Shown in pieces: positions 57,398 through 64,000 of a stretch of DNA of 64,000 nucleotides. Origin of the DNA: Euglena gracilis (lineage: Eukaryota > Euglenida > Euglenophyceae > Euglenales); assembly GCA_039621445.1 (NCBI GenBank), contig CP154954.1, positions 59,702,168 to 59,766,167 on the forward strand, given 5' to 3'. The first letter of the stretch is position 1, and the number at the start of each line of letters is the position of its first letter. The position numbers were made by a program, and so were the translations under genes. The notes under the pieces are model-generated. The model saw only the letters and a program-made list of their open reading frames with translations, was not told the origin of the DNA and made no database searches.

Positions 57398-59617
57398 TAT
57401 CTTTTATTATTCTTTATTATTATTTTTATTTTAGGACCCTCTTGAGGCTCAATATAAAAATTTGCACCCAAATGCATGGGTTCCGGGCCAAAACGGTTCT
57501 TCCGGGTCCGGGCAACATCGTTTCGGGCAAATTTTTTTTCGAATTTTTTTTCGAATTTTTTCGACCTTTTCAACCCAAAGACGGCTAAATCAAAACAGGC
57601 CAAAACTGTCAAAATGGCCCAAATTGACTGAATAATGGCCGTAACTCGGGCTGGGCGGTGAGTTGCAGGAAATCAAATACCCTTAGATAGGGCTTCAAAG
57701 GGCTTCAATTCAGGTCTCCGGACCTTTCCTTTGACTCCCCACCATTTTCGAGAAATTTTAGGAAAATCGATTTTTTGACCCAAATGTTTGGTGTCCACAT
57801 GTGAACCACAAATATTTTTTTGGTGTCCACAGGTGAACCACAAAAAATTTTCTGGTGTCCAAAGGTGAACCACAAAATTTTTTTTGGTGTCCACACGTGA
57901 ACCACAAAAAATTTTTTGGTGTCCACAGTGAACCACAAAATGACAACCTTGGTGTACCACACTAAATGAATGTCTGAACAAGAGTGGGAGACGTCGGTTC
58001 TGTCGTAAAACCGGCGTCCCGGACGGTTCTGTCCGGGGATGCCGGGTTCATGTGGGGTTCGGGTTCAGGACTGAACCCGAAACGGCGTCCCCCACCCCTT
58101 TTTTAAACTGGCTTTGGGGCCGCCTGGTTCACGACAGAACCGGCGTTCCCTACCTTCGGTCAAAGGACACTCCAAGGACCAATCTCCGACCACTAATCTG
58201 CAATGTTACGCTACTTTGGATTGAAAAAACTGCATCGCGGAAACATTAAAAATACGCACCTCCAGAATTTTGATCTTTGTCAGCAAGTGATTGGAAATCA
58301 TAGAAAAGGTCAGGCCAGTTTGCAAGCTCATCCACAACGTCATACTCCCACTCGATTAGGGGTTCTCGTGGGATGTACTCTTGATCACAAAGATACTTTT
58401 GACAAACTTGAGGTCTGTGACAAATGAGAAAAACAACACCCATGCCCCCCTCCCAAGCTGCGAAACAGAGATGGAAGACAACACTTTTTTATGAAGGCGT
58501 CAAAAATCGACGGACGTTTCCAAAAACCACTTTTCGGCAAACGTGCTCAAAATTCACCATTTTGAAAGTTGCCATAAATGACCTTTTTGGGCTGTCCAGG
58601 GCAAATTTCTTTTTAGACCACGGGGGGCCCCGGTTAAGGCTGTGTTTACAGCAACATGCCTTTGGTCAAAGGCTGTGTTTCTGAACACAGCCTTTGCGCG
58701 TCAAACGCTGCGTTTAGAAACACAACCTTCGACCTGAGGCTGTGTTTTCAAACACAGACTTTGAAGGAAAATCTTTGAAAAAAAACAAAAAACGACTTGT
58801 CCAGTTATCCAATGGCTCCACATCTTTGGACCATTGAGAGAGGTTGTGAACCACGCAGATTTTGGACCATTTAGGTTGTGGACTACTGGTTCGGGACCAC
58901 TGGGGCCAAAACACATGAAAGAATGATGATGACAACAAAATAAATTGTGCATAGAAATGCCATTCAATTAAGGGAGCTGCAGAACTTCCGGGATAAGAGT
59001 CCTGTACGGCGTGGCTGAATTTGGTGGCCATTGCTGTTCGTCTAATGCAGAGGGCTTTTCATCTGGGGGCGACATGGAATGCTAACCATTGGCACAGATG
59101 TACCAAGGGTGGTTACAATCAGGGGTTTTTTTTAAGACCGGGTGGGAGGGGTTCGGCACCCACCCACCCACCCCCTGGGATCCCCCACCCCCGGGGAGGG
59201 GGGGTGTACCCGCCCACTTTGGCCGAAAATGGCCAAAATGCTAAAAATAGCACCTTTTCAAAATTTTCGGAGCCTTCGGCACCGAAAAAGATGTACCCGC
59301 CAGCCCCTACCCCCCCCCCCCCGGGGGGGAGGAGAGGGTCCAAGACTAAAAAAAAAACCTGTTACACCGATGATCGGCAGGTTGCGGAAATGAATTCACC
59401 ACACAATCCCACAGATGCATGGTTTTTTCTTGGCAAAACCATTTCAGAACATTGTTTGCATTCACCCCAAAAGAATTTATCTTTGATTGCATCTTTTGTC
59501 CACAAAAAAATTGATGAACCAAACAAGAGGAACACAAATGTGTCTTTTTGGGACCGCCACTTACCCTTTGGGTCATATTTCTCTTCATTTCTGTCCACAT
59601 TTGGCAGATAATTTGAA
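47320..59617 (-). CDS. Unidentified multi-exon gene, nine exons mapped
   Basis: Proposed minus-strand exons are 59617-59565, 59062-58986, 58414-58260, 54594-54412, 53734-53648, 52474-52332, 51857-51676, 48040-47832 and 47633-47320 (in-frame TGA). All internal junctions use GT-AG. Phases agree for every adjacent pair except 58986/58414, where a short exon is probably missing. Segments include NYLPNVDRNEEKYDPK, EWEYDVVDELANWPDLFYDF, AVEEYLEQEDPPLAALGEQD, AIPQHVMRPIIVPETTDSVG, LANCCGSELFFFGTVPFTQH, a Pro/Ala/Ser-rich stretch, a basic RPRKSKRSKSQPSSKRP stretch (possible nuclear localisation signal) and EGENVKMLVNTELEV. I recognise no domain. Introns reach 3.7 kb and contain several mobile elements. 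The 5' end is not found. Confidence 0.65.
47705..47760 (+). repeat. (AAAT)n microsatellite
   Basis: AAATAAAT repeats of about 55 bp in the gene's intron. Confidence 0.9.
47832..48040 (-). CDS. Unidentified gene, exon i
   Basis: CTCTGACAG acceptor and TCCAGG|GTTCCC donor; 209 nt encoding SSRPRKSKRSKSQPSSKRPA, GAGSQYLTEMTICSTNSRGF and EGENVKMLVNTELEVSARNV. The basic stretch could be a nuclear localisation signal. Confidence 0.6.
48457..49754. mobile_element. CAGGCACCTATGG-type element with perfect 8-bp TSD CTCCCTAT
   Basis: CTCCCTAT at 48449-48456 and 49755-49762. Ends CAGGCACCTATGG and CCATAGGTGCCTG. Just inside both ends are arrays of the decamer TCGGCCCTGG (about 48490-48540 and 49580-49740), plus GGTCGGCTGC units near 49418, and between them AAATGGCC-rich DNA. 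Contains the younger family A element 48955-49243. Lies in an intron of the unidentified minus-strand gene. Confidence 0.9.
48955..49243. mobile_element. Family A element nested in 48457-49754, perfect TSD GACAAATG
   Basis: GACAAATG at 48947-48954 and 49244-49251. Begins CAGGGGTTTTTTTAAGACC, ends CTTAAAAAAATCCCTG. It has poly-G/C tracts and a TTCGGCGCCTGCGGCGCCGA hairpin. This is a close relative of DNAJ intron 7. Confidence 0.9.
49763..51675. other. Intron interior without recognisable gene
   Basis: Between two exons of the unidentified gene. Holds a C/G-run palindrome near 50175-50205, AGGCC/TTAGGCC-containing sequence near 50560-50690, poly-A rich sequence with AAAAATGCACAAAA units at 51050-51190, and a G run at 51400-51410. 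No exon seen. Confidence 0.5.
51676..51857 (-). CDS. Unidentified gene, exon h
   Basis: GTGCGCGCAG acceptor and ATCCAG|GTATCT donor; 182 nt of strongly C/G-ending codons encoding EVRAAAKAPRAANPTLAGIQ and a Pro/Ser-rich, probably disordered region. Confidence 0.6.
52332..52474 (-). CDS. Unidentified gene, exon g
   Basis: TTTTAGAG acceptor and GGTTG|GTACGT donor; 143 nt giving 47 codons after the split codon (PMVLANCCGSELFFFGTVPF, TQHVVDPPPVNGVFLEHWRV, KDKGGGL). The nine-G run would shift the frame if its length were wrong, yet phase fits both neighbours. Confidence 0.6.
53648..53734 (-). CDS. Unidentified gene, exon f
   Basis: CCGCCACAG acceptor and CAGG|GTTTGA donor; 87 nt giving exactly 28 codons plus split ends (IPQHVMRPIIVPETTDSVGL then STELAAMQ). 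Confidence 0.6.
54079..54155 (+). repeat. Conserved ~88-bp unit, copy 3
   Basis: TTAGTTGCACTAAGGCTTCT followed by GTGGCCGGCGCAAACTTCGC and GTGTGGTGAGTGGCCAGG; slightly shorter than copies at 32692 and 45470. Confidence 0.75.
54412..54594 (-). CDS. Unidentified gene, exon e
   Basis: CTTTTTTTCCAG acceptor and GGAAAG|GTAGAC donor; 183 nt (60 codons plus split codons) encoding LPAVEEYLEQEDPPLAALGE, QDLGHALQHHVQQLEYANPP and QEQLSGMRQNYEQAALASWK, a likely helical segment. Confidence 0.65.
55924..56523. mobile_element. 600-bp element with TTACAGCTAA ends and flanking TTAA
   Basis: TTAA at 55920-55923 and 56524-56527 flank TTACAGCTAA and its reverse complement TTAGCTGTAA. The interior repeats GCCAGCTATTTGGC and CCCCAAATAACACCCCCC units, the latter in both orientations. 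TTAA flanks suggest piggyBac-type insertion, but AT-rich chance matching cannot be excluded. Confidence 0.55.
56622..57976. mobile_element. Family C element, second copy, perfect TSD AACAAGAG
   Basis: AACAAGAG at 56614-56621 and 57977-57984. Ends are CAGACATTCATTTAGTGTGG and its perfect reverse complement. Both ends carry tandem ~29-bp units (GGTGTCCACAGGTGAACCAC plus A/T). The interior closely matches 42340-43524 but has gained an (ATT)n tract at 57361-57432. Lies in an intron of the unidentified gene. Confidence 0.9.
57361..57432 (+). repeat. (ATT)n microsatellite in family C copy 2
   Basis: ATT-rich stretch absent from the sister element at 42340-43524, so it arose after the copies separated. 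Confidence 0.85.
58260..58414 (-). CDS. Unidentified gene, exon d
   Basis: CATTTGTCACAG acceptor and TCTGGAG|GTGCGT donor; 155 nt encoding CQKYLCDQEYIPREPLIEWE and YDVVDELANWPDLFYDFQSL. Acidic and aromatic-rich. Phase 1 end joins 54594. Confidence 0.65.
58986..59062 (-). CDS. Unidentified gene, exon b
   Basis: GCCCCCAG acceptor; 77 nt completing GAT and encoding DEKPSALDEQQWPPNSATPY then RTLIPE. Donor GGAA|GTTCTG in phase 0 is weak. The intron before it carries the family A element 59120-59361. Confidence 0.55.
59120..59361. mobile_element. Family A element in an intron of the unidentified gene
   Basis: Begins CAGGGGTTTTTTTTAAGACC and ends GACTAAAAAAAAAACCTG, with poly-G/C and a GAGCCTTCGGCACCG hairpin. 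Flanks GTTACAAT and GTTACACC share six bases, so the duplication is imperfect or the end is trimmed. Confidence 0.75.
59565..59617 (-). CDS. Unidentified gene, exon a
   Basis: TGGATTCTTTCAG acceptor and CCAAAGG|GTAAGT donor; 53 nt encoding SNYLPNVDRNEEKYDPK, ending phase 1. This is the best donor in the gene. Confidence 0.6.
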
Positions 59618-59775
59618 CTGAAAGAATCCAGAAATGAACGCGGCACTCGACGAGGTTACAAAATACAGCCTTTGACCAAATGAATGTTGCTTTATAAACA
59701 CAGCCTCAAAGCACTGTATCTTAAACGCAGACTCTGTCCTGAAACTGCGTTTCAAATGCAGTTCTTGTTCAAAGG

Positions 59776-62271
59776 GCCCCTGGCCAGGCGGGGTCCAGGG
59801 GTCCCCCCAACTTGAAACCGCCAAATGCCGGCCTGAAATTTGTGGTCATGATTCCCTGAAATCTGTGGCACCTCCCGGATGTCTGAAATGTTTGCCCACG
59901 GCTGGCAAAAACATTGCCCCAACCTGTCAAAATTATTGCCCAGCGCCCTCAAAAATTTGTCCAAAAGTCTCAAAAAAAATTCCGAAAACATTTGCCCTCC
60001 GTCATTTCATTTTTGCACAATGAAAAAAAAGCCTACACTGCGCAATTGAAAAGGATCCACGCCGATTGAAGTTTCTATTCAAAAATCAACCGACACTAAC
60101 AGATTCCGCAGGGCGCCGGGCCATGCGACGAAGCGAGCGGCCGGGTGCGTCGGTGGATTTTTTTTAAAACCTATTTTGTCTTGGCCCGCACGCCTGTCTT
60201 GAATTTCATTCGGCCAAACTGCCTGGACGGAAATATTGCCAAAAAAGTGGTTTTTGGCCCATTAACGGGCGCCTGAATGGAAATCAACTGACCTAAACGG
60301 GCGCCTGAATGGAAATCGACTGACCTAAACGGATTCCGATGTCATGGAAATCGACCAACCGTGTTTATGCTGTTTGTTCCATTTCGGGCATTTTTGGCAA
60401 TATCTGTAATTCCCCAAATTCTTGTCCAACGAAACTGAAATCCCTGACTTTATTTATTTAAGACTGAATTTGGATGATCGGGATTGTATCCGTCTGTTTC
60501 TACGCAGAAATTTGCTTATGTCAGTAGAATTTCAAGACATGTATCGGGCCCAGAAAATAGGTTTATTGGTTGCCAAATCACCCCCAATTGAAAGCTCCTC
60601 TTTATCAGACGACCAGCGATGACAACTGTATCTGGCCAAACTGCACAGAATGCTTATCCTGAACTTCCAGAAAATGAAACGGGATATCCTAAATTCAGCC
60701 AGTTGTGATCATCTGACCACAAAATTTAGCCCTTGTCTGGTCCAAAACGCTTCCAGAACCCATAGGACCAAAAATGTCGAAAAAAAAGTGGAAATCCAAA
60801 ATGTCCAAAACGCCACCCAAAATCCCAAATCCGACCAGCAACAGATTTCAATGGAATGGAAATCGACTGACCTAAACAGGCGCCTGAATGGAATTGACTG
60901 ACCTAAACGGGCGCCTGAATGGAAATTGACTGACCTAAACAAATTCAGCCTAAATTCCGTTTAAGTCATTAGAAATTCAAGACAGGCGTCGGGCCCAGAA
61001 AATAGGTTTTAAAGGGCAACTGTGCAAAACACCCAATCCAAATGCGAAAATTTTCGGAACAGAGGAAAATATTTTTGGGTAATGTGTGAAAATTTTTGAG
61101 ATGAAATGCAAAAAAAAACACCGGAAGTGCAAAAATATACGGCGTGAAATGCGAAAACTTCAGGTGTAAGGTGGAGGCATCCGGGAGGATACCACAGATC
61201 ACAGATTTCAGGGCAGGCATCCAATATGGTGTTTGAGGAATGTGACCATCGACACACTGAAATTCAGATATCTCAAAACAAGACTTCAGGCACAAATTTG
61301 AATGCATTTGCTGTGAGGCCTCAAGGGTCCTCGATGAATGAGGTGGGTCGAGCACTCCACAGCGTATGAAGCAGGTGAAATGCCAGAGAGGGAGGGATAC
61401 CGCAGAAACAGACGACGTTACGGCAAGCGACACGCTTAAACCGGCGTTTGGGACGCCGGGTTCACGACAGAACCGGCGTCCCCCCCCCCACGGGTTTTTG
61501 GAACGCCGGTTCTGTTTGTGAAAAAGGGGTTAGGGACGCCGGTTCTGTCCAAGACCCGGCGTCCCTAACACCGGTTTTGTCATTCCTAAAATGTCATCAA
61601 AAGTGCCCCAAAATGGCCCTGAGGTCCTGATATGACTGTTTTAACCATGTAGCACAATAAAATTTGCCATTTGAGGACCACTGGGGTGAATATCCAATTT
61701 TGGTGAAAATTGGCCCTGTTTTGGAAATAGAGTGACATGCAGCAGGGAAAAATCTGATGACCACCGCTGGTCATCTGTTGAAAAGAGCTTTCGATCGAGG
61801 GGTAACTTGGTACCCAATGTTGCATACAGCCCAAGATACGCTTGCGATCGTCAGATCGGCCAGAATCTGAGTCGAAATTTGTGGTGCTTTTTGGTGCTGT
61901 TTGGTTTAAGATGCTCAATGAACCACACAGAAACGATTCTTTTCTTTGAATCGACGAACCTGAGGGGTCCAGGGGGGAATACAAGGGTATAAGAATTGCC
62001 AGAGATACGCTCCTGATCGTCGGAATTCGGCGAAATTCAAAGTAGCGTGACATTGGTGAGAGATTGGTTGGGAGTGTCCTTTGACCGAAGGTTGGGGACG
62101 CCGGTTCTGTCGTGAACCCAGCGTCCCTAAAACGTCGCTTTAAACAAGGGGTGGCGGACGCCGGTTCTGTCCTGAACCGGCGTCCGGGGTCGCCGGGTTC
62201 AGGACAGAACCGGCGTCTGCCACCCCTTTTTTAATATACACACAAAAAAGAACGGTACTTTGGTGGGCGCC
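59776..62271. other. Repeat-rich region without a supported exon
   Basis: Apart from the element at 60167-61014 and the palindromic arrays, I see only AT-rich sequence. A 66-codon plus-strand frame at 60422 lies within a repeat and has no splice support. Confidence 0.5.
60167..61014. repeat. Element with inverted ends and 32-bp tandem units
   Basis: AAAACCTATTTTGTCTTGGC near 60167 pairs with GGGCCCAGAAAATAGGTTTT near 60995, and GCCTGTCTTGAATTTCAT pairs with GAAATTCAAGACAGGC. An internal related copy lies at 60527-60566. Tandem 32-bp units (GGGCGCCTGAATGGAAATC then ACTGACCTAAAC) occur at 60265-60330 and 60856-60940. Confidence 0.65.
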
Positions 62272-62535
62272 TCACAACTCTTCAGGCTGCTGAACGTCAG
62301 CTGGAGGCCGAACCACTGATGCAACTGCCTTCTTTGCGTGTTCGCACTCAGAGAACGCGAAAACAGGTCGTTGAAGCAGGGGAATCGGCACTCGGAAGAA
62401 GGCAGAACAACACCCTCGGTTGTAGTTTTGCGGAATGCCCAGGCGACGGAGGTTGCCCAACAATTTCCTGAAGCGAACATGGTTCCTGACTGCTGCTGGC
62501 ATTGAGCCACACATTGTTCGATGATGCTCCTTTCA
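62272..62535 (-). CDS. Possible terminal exon of an unidentified gene
   Basis: Minus-strand frame ending TGA at 62272 reads VRFRKLLGNLRRLGIPQNYN, RGCCSAFFRVPIPLLQRPVF and ASVVRPPADVQQPEEL, with balanced codons. A possible acceptor, GATGAAAG, lies near 62535. No domain recognised. It could instead be part of a degenerate transposon. Confidence 0.35.
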
Positions 62536-62640
62536 TCGAACAAAAGGCTGGTTTCCAGTTCCCACCCTGTCCAGGCATATGTGTGTGTGTGTGTATGTAT
62601 GTATGCAGGGATCCTCACACGTCCGTGCTGGCCGAGGCCA

Positions 62641-62703
62641 AAATGTATCCGTGATTTTCCGTGATTTTCCGTGATTTCCCGTGATTTTCCATGAATTTCC
62701 TGT
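62641..62703 (+). repeat. TCCGTGATTT tandem repeat
   Basis: Five to six imperfect units of TTTTCCGTGA. Confidence 0.85.
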
Positions 62704-62953
62704 TTCCGGAAAAGGTCAAAGGCCACATTCCATTCTGCACTGGAGCCATATTTGGGCGGTTGTGGCAGCAGATCGTTTCTCCATAATATAGTCCTGGAGA
62801 TCCCCCGGTTCCTATCCAAAAAAAATTCTAAGTCAGGTCAGAGGCAGCCCCTGGTGATGACATAGCATGGCAAAAAGAACAGGAATGCTTACGGATATGC
62901 TTGTACACGCTTCTCAGCATGTGTGATAGCCTGTTGGTGCCCAATGGTGCACT

Positions 62954-64000
62954 CTAGTACTTTGTGTGGGCTCCACGAGCCACTTGTACAGCAACCAGAT
63001 GGCGCTGCATGGAACCATACAGATTGAGGGCAAACGACGGCTCGATGGACGAGAAGGCGGCCTCCAAGGCTGACCAAAGGTCATCCTCATCCTTGGTGTT
63101 GAAAACTCTGTTCTCGAGTTGTCTGGTCACAAATGGCCAGATATGTTCAACAGGGTTGAGGTCCGGCAAATGCGCGGGCCAAATGCCCTCGTTAAACATG
63201 TCCACTCCCCTTGGCCTTCAACCACTCCTTGGTGGACTTGGACTGGTGAATGCTCACCCCGTCCTGTTGGAAGAGGACCTTCTTGCTGGTGGCCCTGAGG
63301 GATGTGTATGATGATGTAGTAGTGTTCATCCTGGCTCTCGGTAACAAACCTGGGGCGTATGAAATGCAACGCACTCTGCACTGATAGCCTTTGGAGTCTA
63401 TTGTTGTAGGGCATCGGCGCACCACCACCTGACCGATCCCATTTATGGCACACCACACCATGACCCCTTCAGCCTTGGCCACGGTGGGTACAGTGCAGCG
63501 GGCATCAAAACGTTTGCCCTTCCGTCTCCACACCCTCACCTTTCCCCCTTGGCATATACACCAAATCTTTTCGTTGGAAAACACCACTTTATAAAAATTA
63601 AAACCCATTGCGTTGGCAAAAAGCAATCTTGTTTGTATGTGCCTGGTGGTCAGGAGTGGTTTGCCGGCAGCCCAACAAGGGTAGACCCCTTCAGCCTTGA
63701 GCCAACGCCGCACCGTCATAGCGTTGGGGATCAAGGGGACCTGTGAGGGTGAGTGCGGGAGGGTACTTACTCCCCAGTTTGATGTTGGCTTTGTTCAACA
63801 AGGCCTTCTTCATCTTGTCCGTCAACTCGCGGACCACCCTCCTGGCAGACCAGAAGGTGCCGGTCCCCCATCCTCACCACATGTCTCTTGTACCTGGACA
63901 GAAGGTCCACACGGTACAAGCGGGACAGACATGGGTTAGGCATACCGGGCACTCCACTTTGGGGGTCGCCCACTGCGCGGATGATCCGCCAGGCTGACGG
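62954..64000 (-). pseudogene. Tc1/mariner-type transposase, broken and cut by the window end
   Basis: Minus-strand frames carry TVRRWLKAEGVYPCWAAGKP, VVFSNEKIWCICQGG, GVMVWCAINGIGQVVV, VLFQQDGVSIHQSKSTKEWL and, after a frame change near 63200, WPAHLPDLNPVEHIWPFVTR. This is the order of Tc1/mariner catalytic blocks (FSDE, QQD--H, SPDLNPIE). The first catalytic Asp reads Asn here (SNE). Upstream, 63750-63850 has RRVVRELTDKMKKALLNK in a third frame, separated by a GT...AG-like 30-nt stretch. Frame breaks plus the Asn change indicate an inactive copy. It is cut by the window end. Confidence 0.8.

Larger units (their letters stand above)
58630..59775. repeat. Inverted arrays of TGTGTTT...AAACACAGCC units
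   Basis: 58630-58760 and 59665-59775 contain repeated GGCTGTGTTT / AAACACAGCCTTTG units in opposite overall order. This suggests the ends of an element now interrupted by exon b and a family A insertion. Confidence 0.5.
57985..62230. repeat. Inverted arrays of GACGCCGGTTCTGTC palindromic units
   Basis: Arrays at 57990-58175 and 62080-62225 are inverted relative to each other: CTTCGGTCAAAGGACACTCC at 58155 versus GGAGTGTCCTTTGACCGAAG at 62076. Both are built from GACGCCGGTTCTGTC and complement. A third array lies at 61440-61590. They may bound one composite element of about 4.2 kb, but two exons of the minus-strand gene would then lie inside, so separate insertions are also possible. Confidence 0.55.

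Noticed and set aside
56629-57981. Repeated FVVHLWTPKNFLWFTCGH peptides (also at 43266-43540), considered as a repeat protein
   Set aside because: They come from the ~29-bp tandem units at the ends of family C transposons. The frame drifts with A/T-run length and there is no start or splice context.
60422-60622. Plus-strand 66-codon frame (EIPDFIYLRLNLDDRDCIRL)
   Set aside because: Lies inside an inverted-end repeat, overlaps the internal copy of its terminus, has no splice sites and no continuation.

Overview
The window is nuclear DNA of a eukaryote with large genes, long introns and very dense repeats. There is no sign of bacterial organisation: no operons, no ribosome-binding sites, and only transposon ORFs are long. 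One gene mixes ordinary GT-AG introns with introns that have no GT-AG ends but carry CAG near the 5' end and CTG near the 3' end. This is the published signature of euglenid nonconventional introns, so the best guess is a euglenid such as Euglena or a relative. That assignment rests on intron type only.

Layout: 1-4.66 kb holds no gene I can support. A plus-strand gene at about 4.66-12.1 kb encodes a TLDc-domain protein resembling MEAK7. Plus-strand exons of one or more unidentified genes lie at 13.1-18.9 kb. A minus-strand DIRS-like tyrosine-recombinase retrotransposon fills 21.9-26.2 kb and is frameshifted at homopolymer runs. Nested small elements fill 26.9-28.0 kb. A complete or nearly complete minus-strand gene at 30.2-43.9 kb encodes a type I Hsp40 (DnaJ subfamily A, DNAJA2-like) with J domain, G-rich linker, CxxCxGxG zinc-finger motifs, C-terminal substrate-binding domains and a C-terminal CVHQ prenylation box. 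A second minus-strand gene, with nine exons mapped by splice sites and reading phase, runs from 59.6 to 47.3 kb; I do not recognise its product. A broken Tc1/mariner copy occupies the right end.

The main result concerns the introns. At least three DNAJ introns are individual insertions with inverted CAG...CTG ends flanked by perfect or near-perfect 8-bp target-site duplications (36766-36999, 41108-41356, 36343-36697); a fourth (42179-43764) has a decayed duplication. The same structure (CAG...CTG ends, perfect 8-bp duplications) occurs in elements outside coding sequence: 6255-7304, 13985-14102, 27262-27635, 42340-43524, 48457-49754, 48955-49243 and 56622-57976. One family occurs both as a coding-sequence intron and as a non-coding insertion. 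The window therefore appears to catch DNA transposons acting as introns, and the euglenid rule (CAG at +4 to +6, CTG at -8 to -6) is what an 8-bp duplication plus CAG/CTG termini would produce.

Almost every element contains poly-G/poly-C tracts of about 8-17 bases and many carry a short GGCGC...GCGCC hairpin. Many open frames are artefacts of G-runs, CA/TG/TTA microsatellites and short tandem arrays, and were not annotated. Coordinates are hand-read and may be off by a base in places.
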